Shown here piece after piece: positions 12,081 through 21,585 of a DNA stretch of 64,000 bases (positions within the stretch are counted from its first letter, which is position 1; the number at the start of each line of letters is the position of its first letter). Under the pieces are notes generated by a model. It searched no databases. It had not been told where the DNA came from and saw nothing but the letters and a program-made list of their open reading frames with translations. A program made the position numbers and the translations under genes. Source of the stretch: Hirsutella rhossiliensis (lineage: Eukaryota; Ascomycota; Sordariomycetes; Hypocreales; Ophiocordycipitaceae); assembly GCF_020360975.1 (NCBI RefSeq), contig NW_025408667.1, forward strand, positions 434,001 through 498,000. Reading direction: 5' to 3'.

Positions 12081-15000
12081 CCTATCCTTATAAAAAGGGT
12101 AAAGCTAAATAATTAAGCTAGTAAGTATATAAAGGAGGTCTTAGTCTATACTTATCCCTTCCTTAAGAAATCTAGGTTTTAGCCCTAAGCTCTTTAAGAC
12201 TTACTTTAAGAAAAGGGGCCTAAAGAGGAATTAAGTCTTATAAGAAAAGGGGTCTTTCTTTTTTAAGAGGAATAAGTCCTAATTAAGCTAAGGGCCCTCC
12301 TTTAAGATAAGTCCTAGTTCCTCTCTTTAGCTATAGACGTCTCTTACCTTATATATACTATTAGCTCCTCTTATAAATTCTTAAAGCGGGCTTCTAAGGA
12401 TAGCTTCTCTTAAACGTCTTTTAGCTTAATTTACTATAAAAAGATAGCTAGCTTTTACTTTAGTAAGGGCTTTATAAGACCGTTAGCTTTTATCGTTACT
12501 ATTAAAACCTAATAAATAGGAATAAGTCCCCTTTAAACCTCTTAGCATAACTAATACTAGTAGATATCGATATACTATAGCTAGGTTAATAGCTTACTAT
12601 TTTCCTTTATAAGAATTTATATAGTCTATATATTATTATATTCTATAGCTAACGGGGTCGGAATTTATAGTTATAGAGATATTAGTAGCTAGCTAAGGAA
12701 AATCGCTTCTTTTAACGCTTTTAAAAGAGCTAGTAGCTCTACCTCTATACTTAAAGTTATAATAGTAGCTTATTTTAAAGCTCTTTAAGTAATAGTTCCT
12801 TTAAAAAGGGTTATAATATACCCTTATAAGCTCTTTCTATCTAAGGAATTATCTATAAAGGACGAATCGCTTAAATAAAGGAAGATTTCGGTAGCTATTT
12901 TCCTTCCCTACCCTCTTAAGTATAGACTATATAATCTTATTAAATAAAGATAAAGGATAGCTTTATTTACTACTTCTTAGTACCTAGGGCTAGGATTCTA
13001 GTTATACTTAGCTAGCTAAGAGACTATAAATAAGATATCCGGTTTAATAGAAATAGCTAAAAAAGTAAGGAGCTTACCTTCTATTAATATAGGTATTTCT
13101 TTTACTCCCTAGCTTAAAAGGATAGATTATATAAAAGCTCCTCGTTTAATATAGGTATAGAAGGAAGCTTTTTATTAAGGGAATTAAGGAGGAATTTATA
13201 AGCGACCTTATCGATATAGGCGTCTTAGGTAAGCTAGATAGTTTATTAGGACCTATTTTAAAGGATTTATATCCCTAGGAACTACTTTAGCTCCCCTAGC
13301 TTAGTTATCTTATACCTTTTTTATAGGCCTTTTATAGCCTCCTTAGTATTTACTTCTTTCTCTTTTAAGTAGGCCTAGATAATATTATCGATATAAAAGA
13401 AAACTATGATTTTACCCTTCTATATTATATACGGTTCCTAAGGGACTTTCTCTAAGCCTAAGGCTTTAAGGGAACCTATTAAATACTATTACTAAAGAAG
13501 GGGTAATCTTTATAGTCTATATAGAGCTTTCCTAAGCTATAAAACCTTTCCTAGCTATTAGAAGCTTAGTAGAAAGCGTATATAGATAACTTCTTCTTCT
13601 TTCTTAAGGGGGCAGTTAATAAAGGCGTTAATAGTATCTATTTAATTAAGTTTAAGGTCGAATTCTACTACTATAGCTATAAGGGTCTAATAAGATATCC
13701 TTACTAAGGTAGTTACCTTAGTAGGTAGATCCCCTTTCTCCTATTAATTCCTATAGATAACTAGCTTAGCCTTATACTTTTAAAGAAAGCTATATTTATT
13801 AGTCTTATAGATAAAGACCTACTTATAGCTAAGGACCTATTTTCCTCTTACCTTTTCTTTAAGGACCTCTTTAAAAGACCCTATCTCTTTATACAAGGCT
13901 AGGTAGTCTTTCTAGGCCTAGAAAAACTAGTTTATAAAGGAGTGTTTTTCTAGCTACTTTTTATTTACTAGTAGGTCTAAGAGGTCTCTTTTATATACCT
14001 TCCTTACTAATCGTTATAGCTTAAAGAGCCGGCCTACTATAAATACTTTATAGGAACTATCTTTTATAGGCGTTAAATAGAAGTTAGAAAAATAATTAAA
14101 ATAAGGGAGAGATTAGTCTTTTTTTATATCGGGCCCTATACCTTCCTTTACTTCTTAAAGTAAGGATAAAAAGGTAGCTAGGCAATCCTACAAGAGAGGT
14201 GCCTTTCCTACCCCTTTAAGAATTAAAACGGGAAGACTAATAGAAAAAGCTGCTTTTAGATCTTCTTATTACGTAGGAGGAGGCGTAGGGAGGTAGGCGT
14301 ATTCTAGCTCTACTACTTTCCTATAGTCTCTTTCTTTATCTAGATTATCTAATCTAATAGCTTCCTCTTTTTTAAAGTTAGCGTTATCCTTAACTACTTC
14401 GACGTTAGTTTCTTCTTTTATTTCCTTATCTAAGACCTCTTCTTAAGACTATTAGGAAAGGGGGATTTAAATCTTTTAAATTAGCTAACGTTAAGAGAGT
14501 AAGAGGGGCTATTAATCCCTCTTTCTATTAAAAAAGCTAGATTCGTCGAAAATTATATCCTTAGTCGAAATAACCTTCTATAAAAAAGGGATCTAAATCC
14601 TAAAGATATTTATAGAATTATAACTAATAAGGTAACTAATAAAGGCTTTAGGATTAAGCTTTCTTTTCTTCTTCCTTTTTAGCTATATATTAGTAGTTAT
14701 AGCATATGCCTTATAGCTATAGGCATAAAGGTAGGCTAGCGAGGCCCTCTTCTTTATAAAGAGCTTAAGGGGGGATTTTTAGTCTATTCCTTAGTTTAGT
14801 TCCCTACTATCCTTAAGGTACCTAGGGGTCCGGTTCTAAAGGTAATAGGCGGTCTTAATAACTTCCCTTTAAAGGTCGTATAAAAGCCTTATAATAAGTC
14901 TTATCGTATAGGCCTAATTTATTATAGTACCCCTTATTCTTTCTACCCCTCCGTTCTAAGCCTAGGTATTTAGTACTAATAGGAGGGGTAAAATACCCCT

Positions 15001-17895
15001 TTTTCGAAGCTAGTTTAAGATATCTTTCGTAAATAGCTCTCTCTTAAACTATATCTTCTTTACCTTATAGCTAAAGTAGGATTTTATTTAGTTAATAAAG
15101 TCCTAGAGGGCAAACTAGTTATACTTACTTAAGTAGGTCTATAAGAAATAAGGGAAAACTATCCCTAAAAAAGCGTTTATAAAAAATATTACCTTAACGA
15201 AGCTTTCTTAGTCCTTAGAGACGTTAGTCTAGTCGACCTAAACTTCCTTATATAGCTAGTCCGGCTATATAAGGGTTTATCTAGAAATTCGTTTCTTAGT
15301 CTTTCCTTAGCTATAGTATTTATATTTAACGGTCTTTAGGCCCCTTATTTATACGCCCTATTATTAGCCTAGCTTATATAAAGCTAGGGGGCCTAGGTAA
15401 CTAAGTTATACGTACTAAAGAAGACTATTTCCTTAGGCTACTAAAAGAGGGTCTTTTAAACCTACCCTCCTTTAAGTAAGGAAAGCTAACTTCTTAAGTA
15501 GTTCCTTTCTATAAATAGGTTAGAATTCGAGAATAAATTAACCGAATTTCTCCTCGATTAACTTTATCGTCTAATTCCTCTAAACTAGCCTTATAGGCTT
15601 AGACGTTATATCCTAGAAGATTCCTTCCTCTTAAAGAAAGTAAAAGGAAATTAAGCTTATTAAAAATTAAGGGTAAAAAGCTACCCTTTTTTATTAGAGA
15701 ATTTATATAGACCTATTAGCTAATTTTATCGTAAAATCTACCCTTCTATACCCCTTTATTTATATAGTTAATTCCCTAGTAGTAAGGTATTCCCTTTATA
15801 CTTTCTTAAAGGACCGAAATTATAAGAGGGTATTATAGATATTAAGGGAAGTACTAAAGTTAAGGATAGCTAATTTTTATAGGGGATAATTTAAGGGCTC
15901 TAATAGTTAGTCTTAGCCTTATTAATCTATAAGGAAGATAAAGGCCGGATTTACTATACTAATAACTTTTCCTTAAATTTATAGCTTAAATAAGGGTAGC
16001 GGCGTTAGTTACTATTTCTTAGTAACCCTAATCTTATCTATCTTCTTTTATAACGAGGGGTCCTCTTAAAGAGACTATTATATCGTTTCTTATAGCCTCT
16101 TTAAAGGGTTAAATCCTTTAGGTCGGTTTTCCTTAAAGATCTACTAGTATTATAATAACTTATAACCTAGGGATTTATAGGCTAGGCCGCTATTTTATTT
16201 AATCTTTCGTTTCTTTAAGGAATCCTTATCCTTATCTAAAAGGTCTACTTAAAAACCCCCCCCTTTTACCCCGTATTACTAATTTTAATAAAGAGGTTTA
16301 ATTTTAACTAGTTCCTTAATTTTTCGACTAATAGACTAAAAGGTCTCTTAAGGGACTACTCGGGCCGGACGGACTAACGGGGCCGGGCCCGGAGCAGTAG
16401 GCGGAGCCGGGGCCGGGACTAGGGCAGCCGTTAAAGACAGGGTTAAGGCTCTTAAGGGAGGAGGAGCCGGAGGGGCAGCAGCAGTAGTAGTAGCGGGGGC
16501 CATAGTAATAGGGGCTATAGCAGCTATAGGGGCAGCAGGTCGAGCCGTCTAGGTCGAGTACTAGCTATAAAGGAATAAGACTACTTACTATTATACTCTA
16601 GTAGCCTCTTCGTCTAGTTCCTAGCTAGCTTCTTAAAAGATACTTAAGTAACCGTTACTAATAGGCTTTATTAGTAGAGATATATCCTATAGCTACTAGC
16701 TAGAAAGAGCTTCTATTAAGAAGTATTAGTTAGCTTCCTCGAGGATATCTTCCTACTTAGCTAGCTATAAAGAAGCTAGTAGTTTCTTAGTAGAAAAGGC
16801 TCCTAGGTATACCGTATAGGTCTTCTTAATACGGTTAGTTATATAGCCTCTCGAGGGAGCTATTAAGGTCTTAAGCTTTAAAAGCTACTACCTAAGGGTC
16901 TCTTTTTTTTAAAGATAGATTAGCTTTATAGTACTAATAGATTCCGTTATCGCTATACGTATAGTAGTTAGTAGCTTTATCTCGTAAAGGTATTCCTTAT
17001 AGTAAATCTCGTAGTTACCTAAGGTAGTAGAAAAAGCTCTCTACTATATAGAGGTTAGCTTAGAGAAGAGGGAAGCTCCCTCTATAAATTCCGTTACCCT
17101 AGGATAAAGAGGGGGCTTAAGAGGGTCCTACTTATTAAAGAAGACTAAACTATAGATAGTTCTATCTATACGAGCTTATAGCTCCTTTACCTACTTATCC
17201 TAATCTTAAAGCTTTATAAGAATCGTCCTATAAACCGTAGGGGTAGTAGAGTTGTTTTTCGATATTATTATAGAAGAGGGGGTAGAAAAGTTAGTTAAAA
17301 ATCAGCTTTTCTAGTAAGAGGGGTAAAAGGAAGCTATAAAGGATATAAGAAAGGTGCCTTTTATAGTATCTAGAAGGTATAGGAATTCTATTCCTCCCTA
17401 GCTTATAACTCTTATAAAGAGAGATATAAGAAGTATTTATAAAATATATAAAGGTAAAATTAAAAGTAAGGGGTTAGATAGGTAGGGCAAAGATATTTAA
17501 TTCTTATAAGGGCAGTAATTATAGTAGGGGAGTAATTATTATATTGCCTTAATTCTCCTTCTTTCCTCTATCTAACGCCCTTCTTTATACCTGTTTAGTA
17601 TCTTAATTAATAAAGAAGATCCTACTTAAAGAAGCTATTAATATCCTCTTAACTACCGAGCTTTTTACTAGTTTTTCCCCTTTATTCTAGCCGTTACCGG
17701 CATATCTATCTTATCTCTTACTACCTTTATAAGAAGCTATCGCTACTTCTACCTCCCCTTATACCCCTACCCTCTTCTCTATACCTCCTTTTAGCTCCTT
17801 CTTTATTCTTCTATACTAGGTGTTTTTAGCTTCCTAGGTCCCTCTTACTAAGGGATATCTCTAAGAACTAGGAAATTAGGCCGCGCTTCGCGATA
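12081..17895 (-). mobile_element. Copia copy 1, left-truncated and heavily RIPed
   Basis: A direct match along its length to Copia copy 2 (33407-39234), but with nearly all CA/TG lost. On the minus strand: gag about 16500-17250, protease about 15830-15890, integrase about 15100-15500, RT with a YIDNI-like catalytic motif at 13380-13405, RNase H about 12500-12900. The primer site gcttataac (17401-17409) is the mutated half-tRNA site gctcataac of copy 2. Its 3' LTR is missing because chromovirus A1 inserted at 12080. Copy 2 and copy 3 are its closest relatives in the window. Confidence 0.85.
17410..17895 (-). repeat. 5' LTR of Copia copy 1 (486 bp)
   Basis: Starts tcttataaag after the primer site and ends cttcgcgata. 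These are RIP forms of the inverted ends seen in copy 2 (tctcgcgaag...cttcgcgaca). Confidence 0.85.
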
Positions 17896-17959
17896 AATAT
17901 ACCTAAGAACTAGCTGCTAGATTCGCGATTTCGGAAAGAATAAGACTCCTAATACTTAG

Positions 17960-18468
17960 AGGCGTTACGCCGTAATATTAAGAAGGCTTTAAAGCCTAAG
18001 AATAAACGGTTGCTAAGCATAGTAATAGAATAGCGAAGCTAAAGGTAAAAGTAGCCCGGCTATAGAGAAGTAAGAAGAGGAGAGTAATTCTAAACCTAAG
18101 CAAACGGTTTATAACTCTTAGTAAAGCTTTAGTAGCTTAGGAAGCTATTCTATAAAGTAGAAGTTAAAAAATGCCCGTTATACTAAATCCTAAGACCGAG
18201 GAGGAGGAGGTCTTAGAGGTAGAGTTAGCTTTAGTAATAGAAGTTAAGGCCCTACCTTAGGCCCTTTTTATTACTACTAGATACGCGATAGTAGTAAAAT
18301 AGCACCGGTATAAATAAGGACGTTTATTACTCTATAGAATAATATAATCTTTATATTTTTATTCTTAAGTTCTAGTTATATTTTATATAGTTTAAATAGT
18401 AGACTTTTAATAGAGACTTTTTTATTTATACTACTAAAAGGGGGGTATTACTAAAAGGGGGGTAGCGT
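17960..18468 (+). pseudogene. Tail of a Tc1/pogo-type transposase with right terminal repeat
   Basis: One plus-strand frame from about 18010 to 18345 can be followed with only RIP-type stops. It is Lys/Arg-rich first (RIAKLK...SKKRR) and acidic later (MPVILN, then EEEE near 18200). Basic then charged tails of this sort end many fungal pogo/Fot-like transposases, but no catalytic part is present, so the class is a guess. Support comes from the two copies of aaaggggggta at 18437-18468. Together they look like the right terminal inverted repeat of such an element (ending ggtagcgta). The left end is missing, replaced by Copia copy 1. Confidence 0.35.
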
Positions 18469-18642
18469 ATAGTACTTTATTATTATATTATTAGTAATAC
18501 TAAATCGGTCTTCCTTTAAAAGGGAATAAAATGTCTAGACATAAGAATAGCTGCCTAGAATAATTACTTAGCTACCTAAGATAAATTCCTAGATCTAAGA
18601 CTAGTTGTCTAGAATAATACTCTGCTGCCTAGAGGGATCGAA
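18469..18642. repeat. Degenerate 21-bp tandem units
   Basis: Two adjacent 21-bp units (18550-18570 and 18571-18591) share gct(g/a)cct(a)aga-taa-t-ct-a. Two imperfect, shorter units follow at 18604-18622 and 18624-18634. The last ends at the TRIM insertion site TCGAA (18638-18642). The rest of the stretch is AT-rich and holds no gene. Confidence 0.4.
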
Positions 18643-19040
18643 TGTCGGAAAACGCGGTTATCAGTCATGTGTCAATTGCAGCGCACCTGTCGGAGCGTGC
18701 GTTCCACTTTTGCCTGCGTGGCGTAATAGTCTTCGCGAAAGTTATGAGCCCGGGAGGGGGTGGCAAACTACCCCCTGCAACTTCCGGTGACTGCGCGTTG
18801 CGGGGTAATACCCGTAGATAGCCGTGTACCCCTCTCTCTCTTAGATTTCCCTGGGTAATGGGCGCGGTGCTTGGTGTTCGACTCCGCGTCGTGGGCTTAG
18901 GTTCAGGAATCCAGGCGGAGCCGCGATCCCTGAGGGGGTGTGTCGGAAAACGCGGTTGTCAGTCATATGTGTCAATTGCAGCGCACCTGTCGGAGCGCGC
19001 GTTCCACTTTTGCCTGCGTGGCGCAATGGTCTTCGCGACA
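18643..19040 (+). mobile_element. TRIM1, a 398-bp terminal-repeat retrotransposon in miniature
   Basis: Two direct repeats, 18643-18740 (98 bp) and 18941-19040 (100 bp), start TGTCGGAAAACGCGG and end CTTCGCGA(A/C)A. They enclose 200 bp without coding capacity. The flanking TCGAA (18638-18642 and 19041-19045) is a perfect 5-bp target duplication. The first bases after the left LTR, gttatgagcccggga, match the anticodon arm of initiator tRNA-Met in antisense. This is the half-tRNA primer site also used by the Copia elements here. A purine-rich tgagggggtg (18931-18940) precedes the right LTR as polypurine tract. The two LTRs differ by only a few bases, so it is young or has escaped RIP. Confidence 0.85.
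18741..18755 (+). promoter_or_regulatory. Primer binding site of TRIM1 (half tRNA-iMet)
   Basis: gttatgagcccggga directly follows the 5' LTR and is complementary to the anticodon stem-loop of initiator tRNA-Met (loop CTCATAA). It corresponds base for base to the primer site of Copia copy 2 at 38740-38754. Confidence 0.75.
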
Positions 19041-19045
19041 TCGAA

Positions 19046-19480
19046 CGAATAATTAGAGGAAAGCAAGGGAGGAGTTTTCTAAAGTATATAAAGGGACTTA
19101 TATCTACTAGATATCCTTTTCTTAAGCAAGCTTTCTAGCTACTCTCTAAGCAATACAACTACTAAGATCGCCTCTTTACCTATCTTCCTACCTACCTTCC
19201 TATCCGTCGCACGGACACTAAGTAATCTTAGTGAAAAGTGTCGGCAACTAAGTGATTTACCGGTGATGTGCCGGATCCCGTGACCCGCCGCATATACACC
19301 GACATTACGGAAGTAGGTAACTGTGCATAGCCAGTAACGCACTTCCGTTAAAATTAAATCAGTGGTAGAGCAGAGTCAGACACCGCCCCACCCACCGCCC
19401 GAGCTCCAGCAGCCAGCAGAAACAAGCGACGTAGAGAAACAGTGGTCGAGACCTAGTAATTTTAGTGAACAGTCTCGACT
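19046..19480 (+). promoter_or_regulatory. Upstream region of the 19481 ORF: TATA box, CT tract, two hairpins
   Basis: The region is not RIPed. A TATA-like tatataaa lies at 19085-19092 and CT-rich stretches follow (19105-19140, 19172-19205). Two inverted repeats share one loop core: stem GACACT/AGTGTC at 19214-19242 and stem GTCGAGAC/GTCTCGAC at 19445-19479, which ends one base before the ATG. A weaker inverted pair, acggaagt/acttccgt, lies at about 19309-19348. If the TATA box is used, the leader would be about 350 nt, which is long for a fungal gene. Confidence 0.35.
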
Positions 19481-19786
19481 ATGAAGCTAGCAAGCGCGAT
19501 ATTGTTGGCGAGTGTGGTAGGCGGGGTGCCTTCACCAGGTCACGTATGGGGTTGGGGTTCACATACCTTTTGCCCGAATAGGAGCGGAGTAGGAGGGAAA
19601 GTCGCGGTAAGTCGGCGGATGTTCAAGTTTTGGCACTCATGGTTATGGGCCGAGTTGCACCAGGGCCCAGGGAAGACGGAAGAGATCCAACCGGCATTCA
19701 TGCACGCCCCATGTTGCGCGCACGACACGAAGGTGGCTTGCATTCCATGCTGTCCTGAGTTACCTGGGCCGTTCGGACAGACATGA
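19481..19786 (+). CDS. Candidate small secreted Cys-rich protein (101 aa)
   Basis: The frame opens with MKLASAILLASVVGGVPS, a plausible signal peptide (basic residue, then a hydrophobic core of about 14 residues). The rest holds six Cys: one at residue 31, then CC, C and CC near the C-terminus (PCCAHD...ACIPCCPEL). A possible intron, gtaagt (19607) to cag (19663), is 57 nt and keeps frame. Splicing it would give 82 aa and remove a Trp-rich stretch. There is no similarity I recognise. It lies in an unmutated patch next to TRIM1 and a pogo relic, with a hairpin touching the start codon. Secreted effector-like protein is a guess; it may also be a chance ORF. Confidence 0.35.
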   Translation: MKLASAILLASVVGGVPSPGHVWGWGSHTFCPNRSGVGGKVAVSRRMFKFWHSWLWAELHQGPGKTEEIQPAFMHAPCCAHDTKVACIPCCPELPGPFGQT

Positions 19787-20104
19787 GTGTGAACCGTAAG
19801 TGCGGGTTGAGACGGGTGGCTAGTACGGTGAGGACGGGTGTTAGTTTAACCAGACACGTCAGCGCCAGACAGGCCAAGAACCCGTGAGCCACGCAGCAGT
19901 AGAGAATAGTCGACGGGGACAAAACACACGGAAAACACGAAAACAAACCAGAGACAAAAACAAAAAAAAAACCCCAGAAAAAACGAAAATAAAACGGAGA
20001 GCAAAGACGAAAGCAAAACAAAAACGAAAAGAAACACAGCAAAAATCAAAACCAAGAAGCGAAAGTACCCGTGCCACGCCCCACTTATTTTCGCGCTCGT
20101 CCCT
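19787..20104. other. Gene-free stretch with an A-rich low-complexity block
   Basis: Ordinary composition up to about 19910, then about 140 bp of acaaaaac/aaaacgaaa-type simple sequence (19919-20055). The long Lys-rich and Phe-rich frames on the two strands here are products of this composition, not genes. Confidence 0.6.
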
Positions 20105-20163
20105 CACCAGCTCCATAAGCTGGTGCTGGACACCGCAGTAGCCAGTACACCGCAATAGCCAGA
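20105..20163. repeat. Hairpin and 17-bp tandem pair near the transposon end
   Basis: CACCAGCT/AGCTGGTG (20105-20112 and 20118-20125) is a perfect 8-bp hairpin with a 5-base loop. It is followed by two 17-bp tandem units, acaccgcagtagccagt and acaccgcaatagccaga (20130-20146, 20147-20163). They lie just past the stop codon of the pogo-like transposase. Their position suggests the terminal or subterminal repeats of that element, but no TA duplication was found. Confidence 0.4.
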
Positions 20164-20179
20164 TTTTCGACACCTCTAA

Positions 20180-21585
20180 CTAAATTCGCTTCAGCCACCG
20201 CGTTCCGCGCTCAGAATCGCATATTTCTACCCTAGGTAGCCTTCTAGATGCCCTCCATCTACGAGCCTTTTTTGCTGCTTCTTCAAACCATCGCCTACGT
20301 GCGCTGCGTGCCTTCAACTCCGCGGCCTCGACCACCTTTCTAGCTTTAGCTCTTAGGCTCTACCTTATTTTTCTACTATAAGGCTTAGCGGGCTATTTTT
20401 TATTAATACTAGCCTTTAGCTAGGCCGGTAGTAAGGTTATTATACCGGCTTCGCGCTATACTTATCGAGTTACTAGTATCGGCCCTAGGTTTTTATTTTC
20501 CTAGTCGGGGGGCCCGGACCGGGGTTAGGGGGGGAGGTCCTAACGAATTTATCGCTAGGTCTTAGTAGGCGAGGTCCGGGCCAGCCTACTTATAGCGGGG
20601 CTAGACTACTAGTATATTTATAAGCGCTTTTAGAAGCGCTAATTAGCTAATTAATAAGTAGGTTAGCGTAGTCTACTAGTCTAACTAAAATTTAATCGTG
20701 CCCTTAGCTAGATTCGAACTAACCTCCCTTTTCTGCACTATTTCACGACCTTAGGCTACCGTCAAAACCCCTCCTGATTGCAATTGTGTGTTCTTTATCG
20801 CCTTACGTTGTTGTCGGATGCGTTCGGCCATTTTGGTCCTTCCCAGATCTCTTTTAGTCTGCATAAGTTCGGTAGCCAGAGATAGGGATCTATAACGGGC
20901 AAGCCGGTTCAACGGCGGCTGCGCCGCCTTTGACATAAGGACTAGTTAGCTGTATCAACTCACTAGAGGCCTTTCATAGGATCCACGAATAAAGCGACCT
21001 AAATCGCGAGAAAACTCGGGATTTAGATCTTCGTCTTCTTAGAGTACGATCTTAAGTTTATCAGCTACTTTGTTTATTTGTCGAAGAGTTAGTGGCGTTT
21101 CGAGAGGTGAAGAATGTGGTTCTAAATTAGGGGGAGGAGTGGGCGTCTTTTTGGTCTAACGAGCCTCCAGCAGCTGGAGTACCACTCGCGGATTCGGTGG
21201 CCAGATTCCCGTTTTTCGGAATGTAGAGCGAATAGTATTTTGTCTAAAGGCTTATAATCGTACTTACTAAATGTAGGAAAGAAATTCGAGCTTGGTTATA
21301 TTGACAAGGCCGTCTCGAACCATAACTTCCAGCGCTTTAGCGTGGTAGTGCTTCAATGGCTAAAATACCACAATATCCAGAGGCTGGAGTATATGCGTGA
21401 GATTCGGAGGCATACCGAATAGAATAATCCCGTGTTCGTCGCAATACTAAAAGAACTGCCTCGTGTGGTGGGAGCCATGACCATCGAGAATTAGCAGACA
21501 CTTCGAGCTTCTCGAGGTCTTTGCCGAATGCTTGTTAAAATGCTAAAGCTATTCTAGACTAATTTCATCGTTTAAGTACCCTAAA
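20180..21585 (-). pseudogene. Pogo-like DDE transposase, C-terminal half, broken by an insert
   Basis: Read on the minus strand from 21585. The frame contains LLILDGHGSHHT with the second catalytic Asp (about 21460-21500), then MPPNLTHILQPLDI, a RKTGIWPPNPRV stretch, and TELMQTKRDLGRTKMAE with IRQQRKAIKN before GGVLTVA near 20760. The basic tail KVVEAAELKARSARRR to LKRI ends at TAG 20180-20182. These blocks in this order are typical of pogo-family transposases of ascomycetes. Several in-frame TAG/TAA and the insert at about 20360-20705 inactivate it. The N-terminal half is missing where Gypsy E begins. Mutation is much milder than in the neighbouring retroelements. Confidence 0.8.
20360..20705. 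mobile_element. Unclassified RIPed insert inside the pogo-like transposase
   Basis: The transposase tail is interrupted by about 345 bp with quite different composition: TA-rich, with G/C runs such as gggggg and aggggggg. It contains the perfect hairpin agcgcttttagaagcgct (20624-20641), the inverted pair cctacttat/ataagtagg (20585-20593, 20656-20664), and repeats of tagtctactag. At its right edge gattcgaactaac resembles an antisense tRNA T-arm. It may be a SINE or MITE; no clear target duplication could be placed. Confidence 0.4.

Noticed and set aside
18605..19138. Short frames of 61-66 aa on both strands over TRIM1
   Set aside because: They repeat in the two LTRs of a non-coding retroelement, so they are by-products of the repeat.
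19698..20173. Three overlapping Phe-rich minus-strand frames (69-114 aa) and a Lys-rich plus-strand frame at 19884-20141
   Set aside because: All fall in the acaaaaac-type low-complexity block, which gives long frames on both strands. No start context, domain or splice logic supports them.
20520..20545. Telomere-like ggggttaggggggg
   Set aside because: A single occurrence, not a TTAGGG array, inside a transposon insert.
20700..20722. tRNA gene suggested by a T-arm-like gattcgaactaac
   Set aside because: Only the T-arm resembles a tRNA. No acceptor stem or anticodon arm can be paired upstream, and the left part is transposase coding sequence.
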